A stretch of DNA of 42,846 bases, from positions 1 to 42,846 of the IMG/VR virus record IMGVR_UViG_3300031951_000379; one strand, given 5' to 3'. Position numbers and translations under genes: made by a program. A model generated the notes under the pieces. That model saw nothing but the letters and a program-made list of their open reading frames with translations, did not search any database and had not been told where the DNA came from. Shown here in pieces: positions 14,082-20,293 of the stretch. The first letter of the stretch is position 1. Each line of letters opens with the position of its first letter. The stretch is from a virus.

Positions 14082-14890
14082 AGTCCGACCTCCTCTCCCT
14101 TGATGGACCACTTCGGAAGCGAGATGGTCTGAACGCCTTCGTCATACCCCGGCCAGTCGTTCGTCGTCATGCAGTTCGCAAGGATCGGCAGCGCCCGAGC
14201 GACGGCAATGCGGCCCTCCTCGATGGCCTGATCGTCAAGCGAGTAGCAGGCGACGCCGTAGGGTCCGGACTTCTCGATGGCGATGAAGATAACCGTCTCA
14301 ACGTCGAACCCAGCCGCGCGCATGGCGTCGATGTACCACGCCGCCTGGACGTGATACTTGAAGTTCGCGATGGATCTCGCGAAGGCGTCGGGAGACGCGT
14401 TCTCGCAGCTCTTGATGTCGATGATGGCGCGGTGCTCGAGGCTGTAGCCGTCGATCCGAGCCTTGCACCTGACTCCGATCTGCTCCCAAACGAGAGTCAG
14501 TTCGGTTTCCGTGAGGGTCGCGACGAGTTCGTGCGCCATGAGATGCCTCATGGCCGATTCTGCCATCCCGGACACGCAGAGCATCTGATCGTAGGTCAGG
14601 ATGACCTTGCCCGGATTGGCGTCAATGAACATCTGCCAAGCCGCCCTGCCGTCCTTCGTGCGCCTGTCCACGTCCGGAGCCGTGACGTACTGCTCCTTGA
14701 ATCGCAAAGGCTCGAGGATCGCGGCATGGACCGCCTCTCCCACCACAAGCGCGTCGGATGTCTTTCCGTTCTCGAGCGAGAACTTGACGTGGGCGGGAGA
14801 GCGAAGGATCTCCTTCAACTTGCTGGCATTTGCCGCCGTCATCGAGTGATACTCGACCGATGGCATTCCCCTGACGATCTTCATTGTCAT
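14078..14890 (-). CDS. PD-(D/E)XK exonuclease, RecE/exodeoxyribonuclease VIII type
   Basis: 270 residues; ATG 14890 lies behind GGAGCCAAGC. GEAVHAAILEP (51-61) with His55, CKARIDGYS with Asp147 and AIIDIKS with Asp158 and Lys160 are the nuclease core of the DUF3799-type RecE exonuclease, followed by the QAAWYIDA helix. It degrades one strand of dsDNA ends for Bet. Longer in-frame starts upstream run into the inverted-repeat leader and are not used here. The leader includes two interleaved inverted repeats and a short open frame that ends on the start codon. Confidence 0.9.
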   Translation of the reverse strand: MTMKIVRGMPSVEYHSMTAANASKLKEILRSPAHVKFSLENGKTSDALVVGEAVHAAILEPLRFKEQYVTAPDVDRRTKDGRAAWQMFIDANPGKVILTYDQMLCVSGMAESAMRHLMAHELVATLTETELTLVWEQIGVRCKARIDGYSLEHRAIIDIKSCENASPDAFARSIANFKYHVQAAWYIDAMRAAGFDVETVIFIAIEKSGPYGVACYSLDDQAIEEGRIAVARALPILANCMTTNDWPGYDEGVQTISLPKWSIKGEEVGL

Positions 14891-14982
14891 GCTTGGCTCC
14901 AAAGGCTCCCGACAGACGCGGCCAGACAGGAGCCACCTATGAACCGGCGCGTCTGTCGGGAGCTTGTTGTCCTTGTGGTCAT
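14887..14982 (-). CDS. Possible 31-residue leader peptide before the exonuclease
   Basis: An ATG inside the first arm of an inverted repeat opens a 31-codon frame whose TGA overlaps the exonuclease ATG (ATGA). The peptide is basic then hydrophobic (MTTRTTSSRQTRRFIGG, then ending in SLWSQA). No ribosome site is evident. The arrangement, peptide crossing a strong foldable RNA and ending on the next start, suggests translation-coupled control, but coding is unproven. Confidence 0.3.
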   Translation of the reverse strand: MTTRTTSSRQTRRFIGGSCLAASVGSLWSQA

Positions 14983-14989
14983 AGGTGGC
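14905..14989. promoter_or_regulatory. Two interleaved inverted repeats (pseudoknot topology)
   Basis: Repeat A: GCTCCCGACAGACGCG at 14905-14920 pairs perfectly with 14948-14963 (16 bases). Repeat B: GCCACCTATGA at 14932-14942 pairs perfectly with 14979-14989 (11 bases). The left arm of B lies in the loop of A and its right arm lies beyond A, so the order is A, B, A', B'. In minus-strand RNA this is an H-type pseudoknot or two mutually exclusive hairpins, ending 14 bases before the exonuclease ATG. The left B arm is part of a plus-strand GGAGCCACCTATGA sequence. Confidence 0.85.
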
Positions 14990-15055
14990 GCGCGAAGCGT
15001 AGCGGCGATCCGACAACAATGCAACAGGATCGAAAGAAAATTTGCGCTTTGCTCC
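14990..15055 (-). promoter_or_regulatory. Candidate control element before the exonuclease leader
   Basis: No gene. On the minus strand it contains CGCAAATTTTCTTTCGAT (15046-15029), which recurs at 40160-40177 and, in shorter form, at 289-301 and 42506-42518. A loose sigma70-like pair TTGCAT and TACGCT, 17 bases apart, follows. A promoter for the exonuclease-Bet unit would be expected here, since the upstream gene belongs to the virion block. Confidence 0.45.
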
Positions 15056-15349
15056 TCACCACTTGGATTCGGGACACTTCGCCGCTGGCATCGTCAGCTT
15101 CACCGTCAGCCGAGCGCGGGCATTCAGACCGCAGCCGCACTTCCGGCAGAACCCGATCTCGTCCGCTGGATTCGTGTCCTTCAGACGGTGTTCGCAGCCC
15201 ATGCACGCCGCCTTCCGCGCCTCGAACACGGCAGCATCCACCGGGCCTTGGATCGCGAGCGATGCCTCCGCCTTGACGTAACGGACCACGTTGCCGGGAG
15301 TGATCCGGGCGCGGGGAAGATTGTCATTGCTCGAGCGAAGGTAGGACAT
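15056..15349 (-). CDS. Small zinc-ribbon-like phage protein
   Basis: 97 residues. The sequence has CMGCEHR, CRKCGCGLNARARLTVKLT and CPESKW, the pattern 'CxxC...CxxCGC...K..CP..KW' of a small zinc-binding phage protein family (DUF6171-like) often next to virion genes. Role unknown. It follows the cysteine-rich protein with a three-base gap and is the last gene of the late block. Confidence 0.75.
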   Translation of the reverse strand: MSYLRSSNDNLPRARITPGNVVRYVKAEASLAIQGPVDAAVFEARKAACMGCEHRLKDTNPADEIGFCRKCGCGLNARARLTVKLTMPAAKCPESKW

Positions 15350-15352
15350 GAC

Positions 15353-17410
15353 TCATGGAGGCGTGGTGTCGCAGTCGATGTCGTGGCCGATGCACTCGAT
15401 CTGTCCGGCGGTCTGCGTCGGAGGGCAACGCTCGGTCGGAGCGCAATCGACCTTCTCCTGTCCGCAGCAGTTCGTCTGCGAAGCCCATGTTCCCAGCACC
15501 GGACAGAAGCCGCCGCAGCAGAGGTCATCGGTGCTTTGCAGATCACCGGGAAGAATCTGTGGATCAGGTATGAATCCCGGATCGGTTTGGGCCATGATCG
15601 CGGTGCAGAGCGGCGTCGGAGCCTGATGCGTCGCGACTAGTCCGGGATACTGATAGTTCGCCGGCAGCGGCGGGATCTCGGGACGGCACTGGAACGGAAT
15701 CGACTCGTCCCACGAGTTCGACGTGCGACGGGCCTCGATCAAGAACGACTGCGCGATCTTGCCGCATTCGTAGCGAATGTAGCCGCAACAGCCGCTTTCA
15801 TTCAGCTCGCATTGATAGGCGACAGGATTCGTCTTGTAGAGCGTGTACGCGAAGCGAATCCCGCCGCAGAACGCCGCGACGTTCAACGCGTCGCACCACT
15901 GGCCTCCGGTCCCTGTGTTGTTCCCGTCGCAGCGCGGCGTGAATCCGATGCCCCCGTTCTCCGTGGTCGGGCAGTCAAGAGACAGAACCGCGCACTCCGC
16001 ATCGGGCTCGAAGCAAGAGCACTGCACGGGGTTCTCGAACGTGTCCCAGCACGGATGCACGCACGTCGTGATCGTCGGCTCCGCGAGCGGGAAACCCTTG
16101 AGCGCCTGGATGCAATCGGGATCTTGGCGACCGCATCCGGCAAGGATGGCATCGTCTTCTCCCCACCCGAGGCACGCGCCGCTCGGTGCGTTCCATCCGA
16201 CCCACGTCCAACCGCCCGGAACGGCGCGGAAATACACCCACTGTCGATCGGCCCAGTACGCGTAGTCGGCTTCGTTGCCGGCGGTGAACAGACCCGGGTA
16301 GTCGATGAAGCACGCGAGGTCCACGTTTATGGTGAGTTGCGTTGCCGTCGCATCGGCGAGATCGAGGATCGGAGTCGGATTCGCGTCGGCGAATGCGCCG
16401 CACAGGCGACGCCGCACGGGGCCGAGCGCATCCATGTCCGCGACGTTCTGGATGCACGCGGCGTAGCCCGCGCCGGGGAACTCCGCGTTCAGATCGACGA
16501 ACGCCTGACGCTGCTCCGCGCGCCAGTCCTTCGTGTCGAAGTATCCACCCGCAGCCATGCGGAGCAGGATGTCCTGCGGCGGCTGCTCCTTCACCGCGGC
16601 GGCGTTGCGGATCGAATCGGCCTCCTCCGTCGTGATGAACTCCCGGTTCACCGCATCGGTGATGTCGAAGTCGAACAGCGGCACGCCGCTGCACGCGTAG
16701 ATCCAGAACTTAGGTACGAGATTGTCGCCCTGCACGGGCTGTCCGTCGCCGCACTGCCAGCCGTTCTCGGTCTCGATGCAATCGGGGACATGGATGCGCC
16801 ACTGCGCGCATCCCGCGCGCTTCGGGTCTGCGATTCTCCACCACCGCTCGAAGTGAACGACGCCGAGCAACTGGTCCTCGAGCCGCCCGAGCGTCGCGTT
16901 GAGGTTCGCGCCGCCCTTCCAGCAGATCATCTCCGGACCCCACAGCGTCCCCGGCTCCTCGCTCCACTTGTCGAGCTGATACTGGGAGTGCGTGGAATTG
17001 CAGACGCATCCGCTGAAGTTGGGGAACGGGAAATATGGAACGCAGTCCTCGCAGCCGCCGTAGCCCTCCTCGGGGCATGGGAACGGGCACTCGGGGTACG
17101 GAGCCATCCACGTCCGCAGTCCGGGCCGATCGTCGCGGTACGCGACACGGTAGAACGTCCCGTAGTGACGGTAGATCGCCTGCACCGGCGGCAGCGAGCT
17201 CCACGAATACTCGCAGCACAGCACGCGAGTCTGTCCGGGCGCCGGGTTCGGGTTGAACTGCGCGGCCATGTTCTTCTGCGTGTAGCCCGGGCGCTCGCAG
17301 AACAGGATCAGCGTGTCGCACGACGGGCAGCAGCCCGTGTCGATCGTGCTCCCGTTCAAGCAATCATGCGTCGGGCAGGAGGAGCAGCAGCACGACATTT
17401 GGAACGACAT
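15353..17410 (-). CDS. Large cysteine-rich protein (unknown, virion-associated?)
   Basis: 685 residues with about 52 cysteines by eye (near 7.6%), spread along the whole chain, many as CC or CxxC (start MSFQMSCCCSSC; end GCCPSC-like and LCCGGFC units). It also is rich in Trp, Pro, Asn and Gly and has no long hydrophobic segment or evident signal peptide. Such a load of cysteines is very unusual for a phage protein and suggests many disulfides or metal sites, perhaps in an exported or extracellular particle part. The start follows directly on the previous stop. No family recognised. Confidence 0.75.
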   Translation of the reverse strand: MSFQMSCCCSSCPTHDCLNGSTIDTGCCPSCDTLILFCERPGYTQKNMAAQFNPNPAPGQTRVLCCEYSWSSLPPVQAIYRHYGTFYRVAYRDDRPGLRTWMAPYPECPFPCPEEGYGGCEDCVPYFPFPNFSGCVCNSTHSQYQLDKWSEEPGTLWGPEMICWKGGANLNATLGRLEDQLLGVVHFERWWRIADPKRAGCAQWRIHVPDCIETENGWQCGDGQPVQGDNLVPKFWIYACSGVPLFDFDITDAVNREFITTEEADSIRNAAAVKEQPPQDILLRMAAGGYFDTKDWRAEQRQAFVDLNAEFPGAGYAACIQNVADMDALGPVRRRLCGAFADANPTPILDLADATATQLTINVDLACFIDYPGLFTAGNEADYAYWADRQWVYFRAVPGGWTWVGWNAPSGACLGWGEDDAILAGCGRQDPDCIQALKGFPLAEPTITTCVHPCWDTFENPVQCSCFEPDAECAVLSLDCPTTENGGIGFTPRCDGNNTGTGGQWCDALNVAAFCGGIRFAYTLYKTNPVAYQCELNESGCCGYIRYECGKIAQSFLIEARRTSNSWDESIPFQCRPEIPPLPANYQYPGLVATHQAPTPLCTAIMAQTDPGFIPDPQILPGDLQSTDDLCCGGFCPVLGTWASQTNCCGQEKVDCAPTERCPPTQTAGQIECIGHDIDCDTTPP

Positions 17411-17629
17411 TCATTCATCCTCTTCGACTTCGCACTGCTGCTCCGCGGTCCTCTCCACGAGGGCGTTGCAGAGTATCGCGTTCCCGATCTGATGCCGGAA
17501 GAACCTAGTCGCGCGCTTGGATCGCGATGTCCACAGGATGACCACGGCATCCGCGCCGGAATCCTCGATGAATCTCCGGGCGGCGGCTTCGGCCTTCTCA
17601 AGAGGTTCCATCTTGTCATCCTTCGGCAT
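17411..17629 (-). CDS. Small hypothetical protein
   Basis: 72 residues from ATG 17629 (TGATG overlap). A block AARRFIEDSGADAVVILWTS followed by TRFFRHQIGNAILCNALVE resembles a small conserved phage family seen near virion genes, of unknown role. It ends in an acidic tail. The longer upstream frame is a shadow of the neighbour. Confidence 0.6.
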   Translation of the reverse strand: MPKDDKMEPLEKAEAAARRFIEDSGADAVVILWTSRSKRATRFFRHQIGNAILCNALVERTAEQQCEVEEDE

Positions 17630-18162
17630 CAGAGAATCCGAACCGCCACGATGCGCGTGGCATTGCCCGTCGTGGCCCCAGAGCCCTGCTCCTGATGATA
17701 GACCGAAAGATCGGTGCTGCCGCGAACCTGCAAGGAAATCGTGCTTGTGGCCCCGATGGTCACGAGAGTCGATAGGGACGCACTCGTGATCTGGGCCGCG
17801 TTGGTCGTGGCGTCTCGGGCCACCGAGCCATGCACCGATGCGACCGGATTGGTTCCGTCGAAGATGCGGAGCCCATAGGTCGCCGAAGCGGCAAGGGTGG
17901 CCGCAAGATTCGTGGCCCCGATCGAGGCGTGCGCCACGACAAGCCACGTCCCAGCCGCCAAAGACACGCTCGCGCCGGCGGGGGTGGCGAACGATCCTGT
18001 GAGAGCCGTCTTTGCGGAAAGCGTCCCGGTGGCGCTGGACAGGCTTACCGCGAGCGTCTGCCCGGAATCGAAGCCGCCCGTCAACCCGTAGCCGACAAGG
18101 GCTCCGGCGCTCAGGATCTTGACAAGATCCGTGGTTTCGTCAATGGTGATGATGTCGCTCAT
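17629..18162 (-). CDS. Virion-like beta-rich protein
   Basis: 177 residues of Ala, Thr, Ser and Gly rich beta structure (FATPAGASVSLAAGTWLVVA, then ASLSTLVTIGATSTISLQV) similar to the jelly-roll/C1q-like domains of phage appendage proteins. It lies between other small structural candidates and is coupled by short overlaps on both sides. Exact role unknown. Confidence 0.65.
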   Translation of the reverse strand: MSDIITIDETTDLVKILSAGALVGYGLTGGFDSGQTLAVSLSSATGTLSAKTALTGSFATPAGASVSLAAGTWLVVAHASIGATNLAATLAASATYGLRIFDGTNPVASVHGSVARDATTNAAQITSASLSTLVTIGATSTISLQVRGSTDLSVYHQEQGSGATTGNATRIVAVRIL

Positions 18163-18521
18163 CGGTTCGTCTCCGGGCTGATGGTGAACGATCCCTCGAT
18201 CAGTCGCTTGACCTGACTTGATCCCGAGGTGAGCTCAAGGGCGTAGACGCCATCGCACGGGATCGCGCTCGTCATCGCCGCCGTCATGGTGACTGCAACG
18301 GTTCCGTTCGCCGGCGTAGGGATCGTCACCGACAGTCCCGTTGTGGGCGAAGCGCCTCCGCTGTCGAACAGGGTCGAACTCGACGAGACGAACGCTCGCG
18401 CCTGCAAGCGGGCAGTCCATCCGGTCAAGTTGTACGGAACCTCGCTGGCGTTCGCCCAAGCGAAGTTCTTGGTGAAGGTTTCGCCCTGGTTGATGGTGAA
18501 GTTGTAGATCGCTGCGGCCAT
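18159..18521 (-). CDS. Small virion-like protein
   Basis: 120 residues from ATG 18521 (TAATG overlap). The pattern FTINQGETFTKNFAWANASE, YNLTGWTARLQAR and AYALEL-type strands corresponds to a family of beta-rich phage proteins ('dLTGytv..qvR') often beside baseplate or receptor-binding genes. The upstream extension is a shadow and was not used. Confidence 0.7.
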   Translation of the reverse strand: MAAAIYNFTINQGETFTKNFAWANASEVPYNLTGWTARLQARAFVSSSSTLFDSGGASPTTGLSVTIPTPANGTVAVTMTAAMTSAIPCDGVYALELTSGSSQVKRLIEGSFTISPETNR

Positions 18522-19390
18522 TATCGTGCCTCTGTGATTTCCGATTGTACGAGGGAATTGTTGCCCATGTGAACGCGAAGCCAGAGAGCCCCCCGGGGCT
18601 TCGGCGGTCCGCCGCGCTCGACGTGCCATCCTTCGCCCGGACTGAACTCGTCCTTGTATCCCGGGGTGCGAACGTGGAGCTGACGGTCAAGATATGTCCG
18701 GTCGTAGTTCGTGACCCGATGCCGCTCGATCGGCATGATCCACTGATCGTGAGTATGCCCCGTCCAAACGATGTCGGCGTCCGGCAGGTAGACGGCCATG
18801 CGGGATGTCTGGATGGTTCCGCGCGTGACGGGACCGCCGCCTCCGTAGCCATGATGCCGGTACATCCACAGGCTACCGATCTTGCGGGTGTTGGGCGCAT
18901 GAATGACCACGCGAACCCACCCCGCGTATCCAACGGCATGTAGCCTCGTGGCCCCCGCCAGCTTCAGCCTCTCGACCGTCCTCTCGGTGAGGTTCGTCTC
19001 ATGGGCCTTCAGCATCGCCGTCTCGTGATTGCCAAGCCCCATCATGCACCAGTTGGGCGCATATGGGGTGTAGAAATCGACCGCGCAATCCACCAGACGG
19101 TCAATGTAGTTCCCGAACTGGTATTCGGGTCGGAGCGCGGAGCGGTCTGCCCTCTTGTCCCAGCGACCCTGCATCGCGCAATGCAGATCCCCATTGTCAA
19201 GAATAAGGGCTTCTCTTGAAAGAGCCTCGTCCAGATGCCGGCGCTCCATGCCGATGTCCGTGTGCGAGTTGTCGTGGTGCGCGTCCGACCGGAGGAGAAA
19301 CCAAAGATCGTCTCCGATCTTTCTCGGGTGGTAGTCGATCCGGAGAACTCCCTTGTCCGGCTTTGAGACTCGCACCCGATCGAGTTTCAT
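18521..19390 (-). CDS. Calcineurin-like metallophosphoesterase
   Basis: 289 residues from ATG 19390, behind GAGGAGGAAAG. Motifs in order: SDAHHDN (Asp36, His38), DNGDLHC (Gly-Asp at 67-68), GLGNHET (119-124), YRHHG (about 178-181), and WTGHTHDQW (209-217). This is the complete two-metal set of calcineurin-like phosphoesterases, which hydrolyse phosphomono- or diesters; substrate unknown. It lies in the position where an endolysin would be expected, directly downstream of the lipoprotein and holin genes, with an ATGA overlap. Confidence 0.9.
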   Translation of the reverse strand: MKLDRVRVSKPDKGVLRIDYHPRKIGDDLWFLLRSDAHHDNSHTDIGMERRHLDEALSREALILDNGDLHCAMQGRWDKRADRSALRPEYQFGNYIDRLVDCAVDFYTPYAPNWCMMGLGNHETAMLKAHETNLTERTVERLKLAGATRLHAVGYAGWVRVVIHAPNTRKIGSLWMYRHHGYGGGGPVTRGTIQTSRMAVYLPDADIVWTGHTHDQWIMPIERHRVTNYDRTYLDRQLHVRTPGYKDEFSPGEGWHVERGGPPKPRGALWLRVHMGNNSLVQSEITEAR

Positions 19391-19623
19391 CTTTCCTCCT
19401 CGACGAAGCTCGGCGGCACGCAGTACCACCCCTCGGGAATCTGCACGCGGTTCTCGCTCAACACCCACTCGTTCCCGACCCTCGTGTACACGCGAGCCTT
19501 AGTCTCCGGGCCGATCCTCACGGGACTCGACTCGGGGACCAATACTGCTCGACTGCATCCACTCGCGAACGCGAGCGCCAGCGCGGCGAAGACGATCGCG
19601 GTCCATGTCAGCGTCCACCGCAC
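19387..19623 (-). CDS. Putative lysis lipoprotein (outer spanin-like)
   Basis: 78 residues if it starts at GTG 19623, with GAGG nearby; the open frame reaches further upstream. A hydrophobic stretch (TAIVFAALALAFASGC) ends in a lipobox-like Cys23, after which the protein reads SRAVLVPESSPVRIGPETKA, then VLSENRVQIPEGWYCVPP. Similar short lipoproteins follow holins in several phages. It overlaps the 19499-19705 frame by 125 bases in another frame, the nested arrangement of Rz/Rz1 spanin pairs. That it acts in outer membrane disruption is inferred. Confidence 0.65.
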   Translation of the reverse strand: MRWTLTWTAIVFAALALAFASGCSRAVLVPESSPVRIGPETKARVYTRVGNEWVLSENRVQIPEGWYCVPPSFVEEER

Positions 19624-19705
19624 GATGCCTCGACTCCGCGCGGCTCTCAAGCCACCGAAACAGGCCGAGAGCGATGGCCGCGACGATGCGCTCGAGGGCA
19701 CTCAT
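19499..19705 (-). CDS. Small basic protein, possible inner spanin partner
   Basis: 68 residues, starting in an ATGA overlap with the holin-like gene. The N-terminus (ALERIVAAIALGLFRWLESR) is amphipathic and moderately hydrophobic, the rest charged and helical. The lipoprotein gene begins within it in another frame, as in Rz/Rz1. The hydrophobic segment is short for a full membrane anchor, so the assignment is tentative. Confidence 0.55.
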   Translation of the reverse strand: MSALERIVAAIALGLFRWLESRAESRHRAVDADMDRDRLRRAGARVREWMQSSSIGPRVESREDRPGD

Positions 19706-19887
19706 GCCCCCTTCTTCGCGATGCCGCGAGACACCGTGTAGCCGAGCGAGGCAAGCACCGTCGCCGCGAGGCCGAGGATGCGGTCGCCGCCAGAGTCAGT
19801 CTCGAACACCCCGCTTGCGAGTGCCGCTCCGACGATCATCGCCGCGAGCGAAAGCCAAAATTCCGTGGTCTTGTATCCGGGCTTCAT
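19702..19887 (-). CDS. Holin-like membrane protein
   Basis: 61 residues with two hydrophobic segments (TEFWLSLAAMIVGAALASGVF and ILGLAATVLASLGYTVS) separated by a short polar turn, and a basic C-terminus (RGIAKKGA). The 'KTTEFWLSLAAMIVGALLASG' type N-terminus is typical of a small holin family. It would form the membrane lesion that starts lysis. ATGA overlaps on both sides. Confidence 0.8.
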   Translation of the reverse strand: MKPGYKTTEFWLSLAAMIVGAALASGVFETDSGGDRILGLAATVLASLGYTVSRGIAKKGA

Positions 19888-20132
19888 CGTGATGTTTCCT
19901 TCCGTTCAAGTTCGGTCAGTCGGCGCTCGATCCCATTGATGCGCTCGCCGCTGATTGCGTTGAGAGTCCTCATCTCTCCCTTCACTTCGACGATCTGCGT
20001 CTCGATGCCGCTCGCGATGGAGCCGAGTTTCCACCCGACGCCGAGAATAGTGCCGACGATCGTGAAGAGTGACACGACTGCGCCAAGAATCAGCGTCGGA
20101 TTTGCGTGGGAATTCTGCTTCTGCTCGCTCAT
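19884..20132 (-). CDS. Single-pass membrane protein with coiled coil (lysis module)
   Basis: 82 residues: one membrane segment (TLILGAVVSLFTIVGTILGV) and a C-terminal coiled coil (VEVKGEMRTLNAISGERING, then IERRLTELERK). It resembles XhlA-type holin partners in layout. It lies upstream of the holin in the same coupled operon. Role in lysis is inferred from position. Confidence 0.6.
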   Translation of the reverse strand: MSEQKQNSHANPTLILGAVVSLFTIVGTILGVGWKLGSIASGIETQIVEVKGEMRTLNAISGERINGIERRLTELERKETSR

Positions 20133-20293
20133 GTCAAACCCTCCAGCTCTGCAATCGCCGCCTCAAGTTGCGCGATCTCCTCGTCAAGCGAAGCCACGCG
20201 CATCTCGTCTCCGATCTGCCAAGCGTGTTCGCGCTCCACTCGCGCCGTGCGGAGCCTGTTCCGCTTCAGCGTCAGTTGCCGTTCGTTCGACAT
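20129..20293 (-). CDS. Small coiled-coil protein
   Basis: 54 residues, almost fully helical and charged (RNRLRTARVEREHAWQIGDE, then LDEEIAQLEAAIAELEGL). It starts in a TGATG overlap. Similar small coiled-coil proteins lie between tail and lysis genes in many phages. Function unknown. Confidence 0.6.
   Translation of the reverse strand: MSNERQLTLKRNRLRTARVEREHAWQIGDEMRVASLDEEIAQLEAAIAELEGLT

Noticed and set aside
14066-15640. Long plus-strand open frame (524 codons) opposite the exonuclease leader and small zinc protein
   Set aside because: It has no domain or protein-like pattern, covers genes with clear motifs on the minus strand, and is explained by GC-rich third positions.
15812-17695. 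Long plus-strand open frame (627 codons) opposite the cysteine-rich protein
   Set aside because: Arginine-, alanine- and leucine-rich composition typical of an antisense frame; no ribosome site or known motif.
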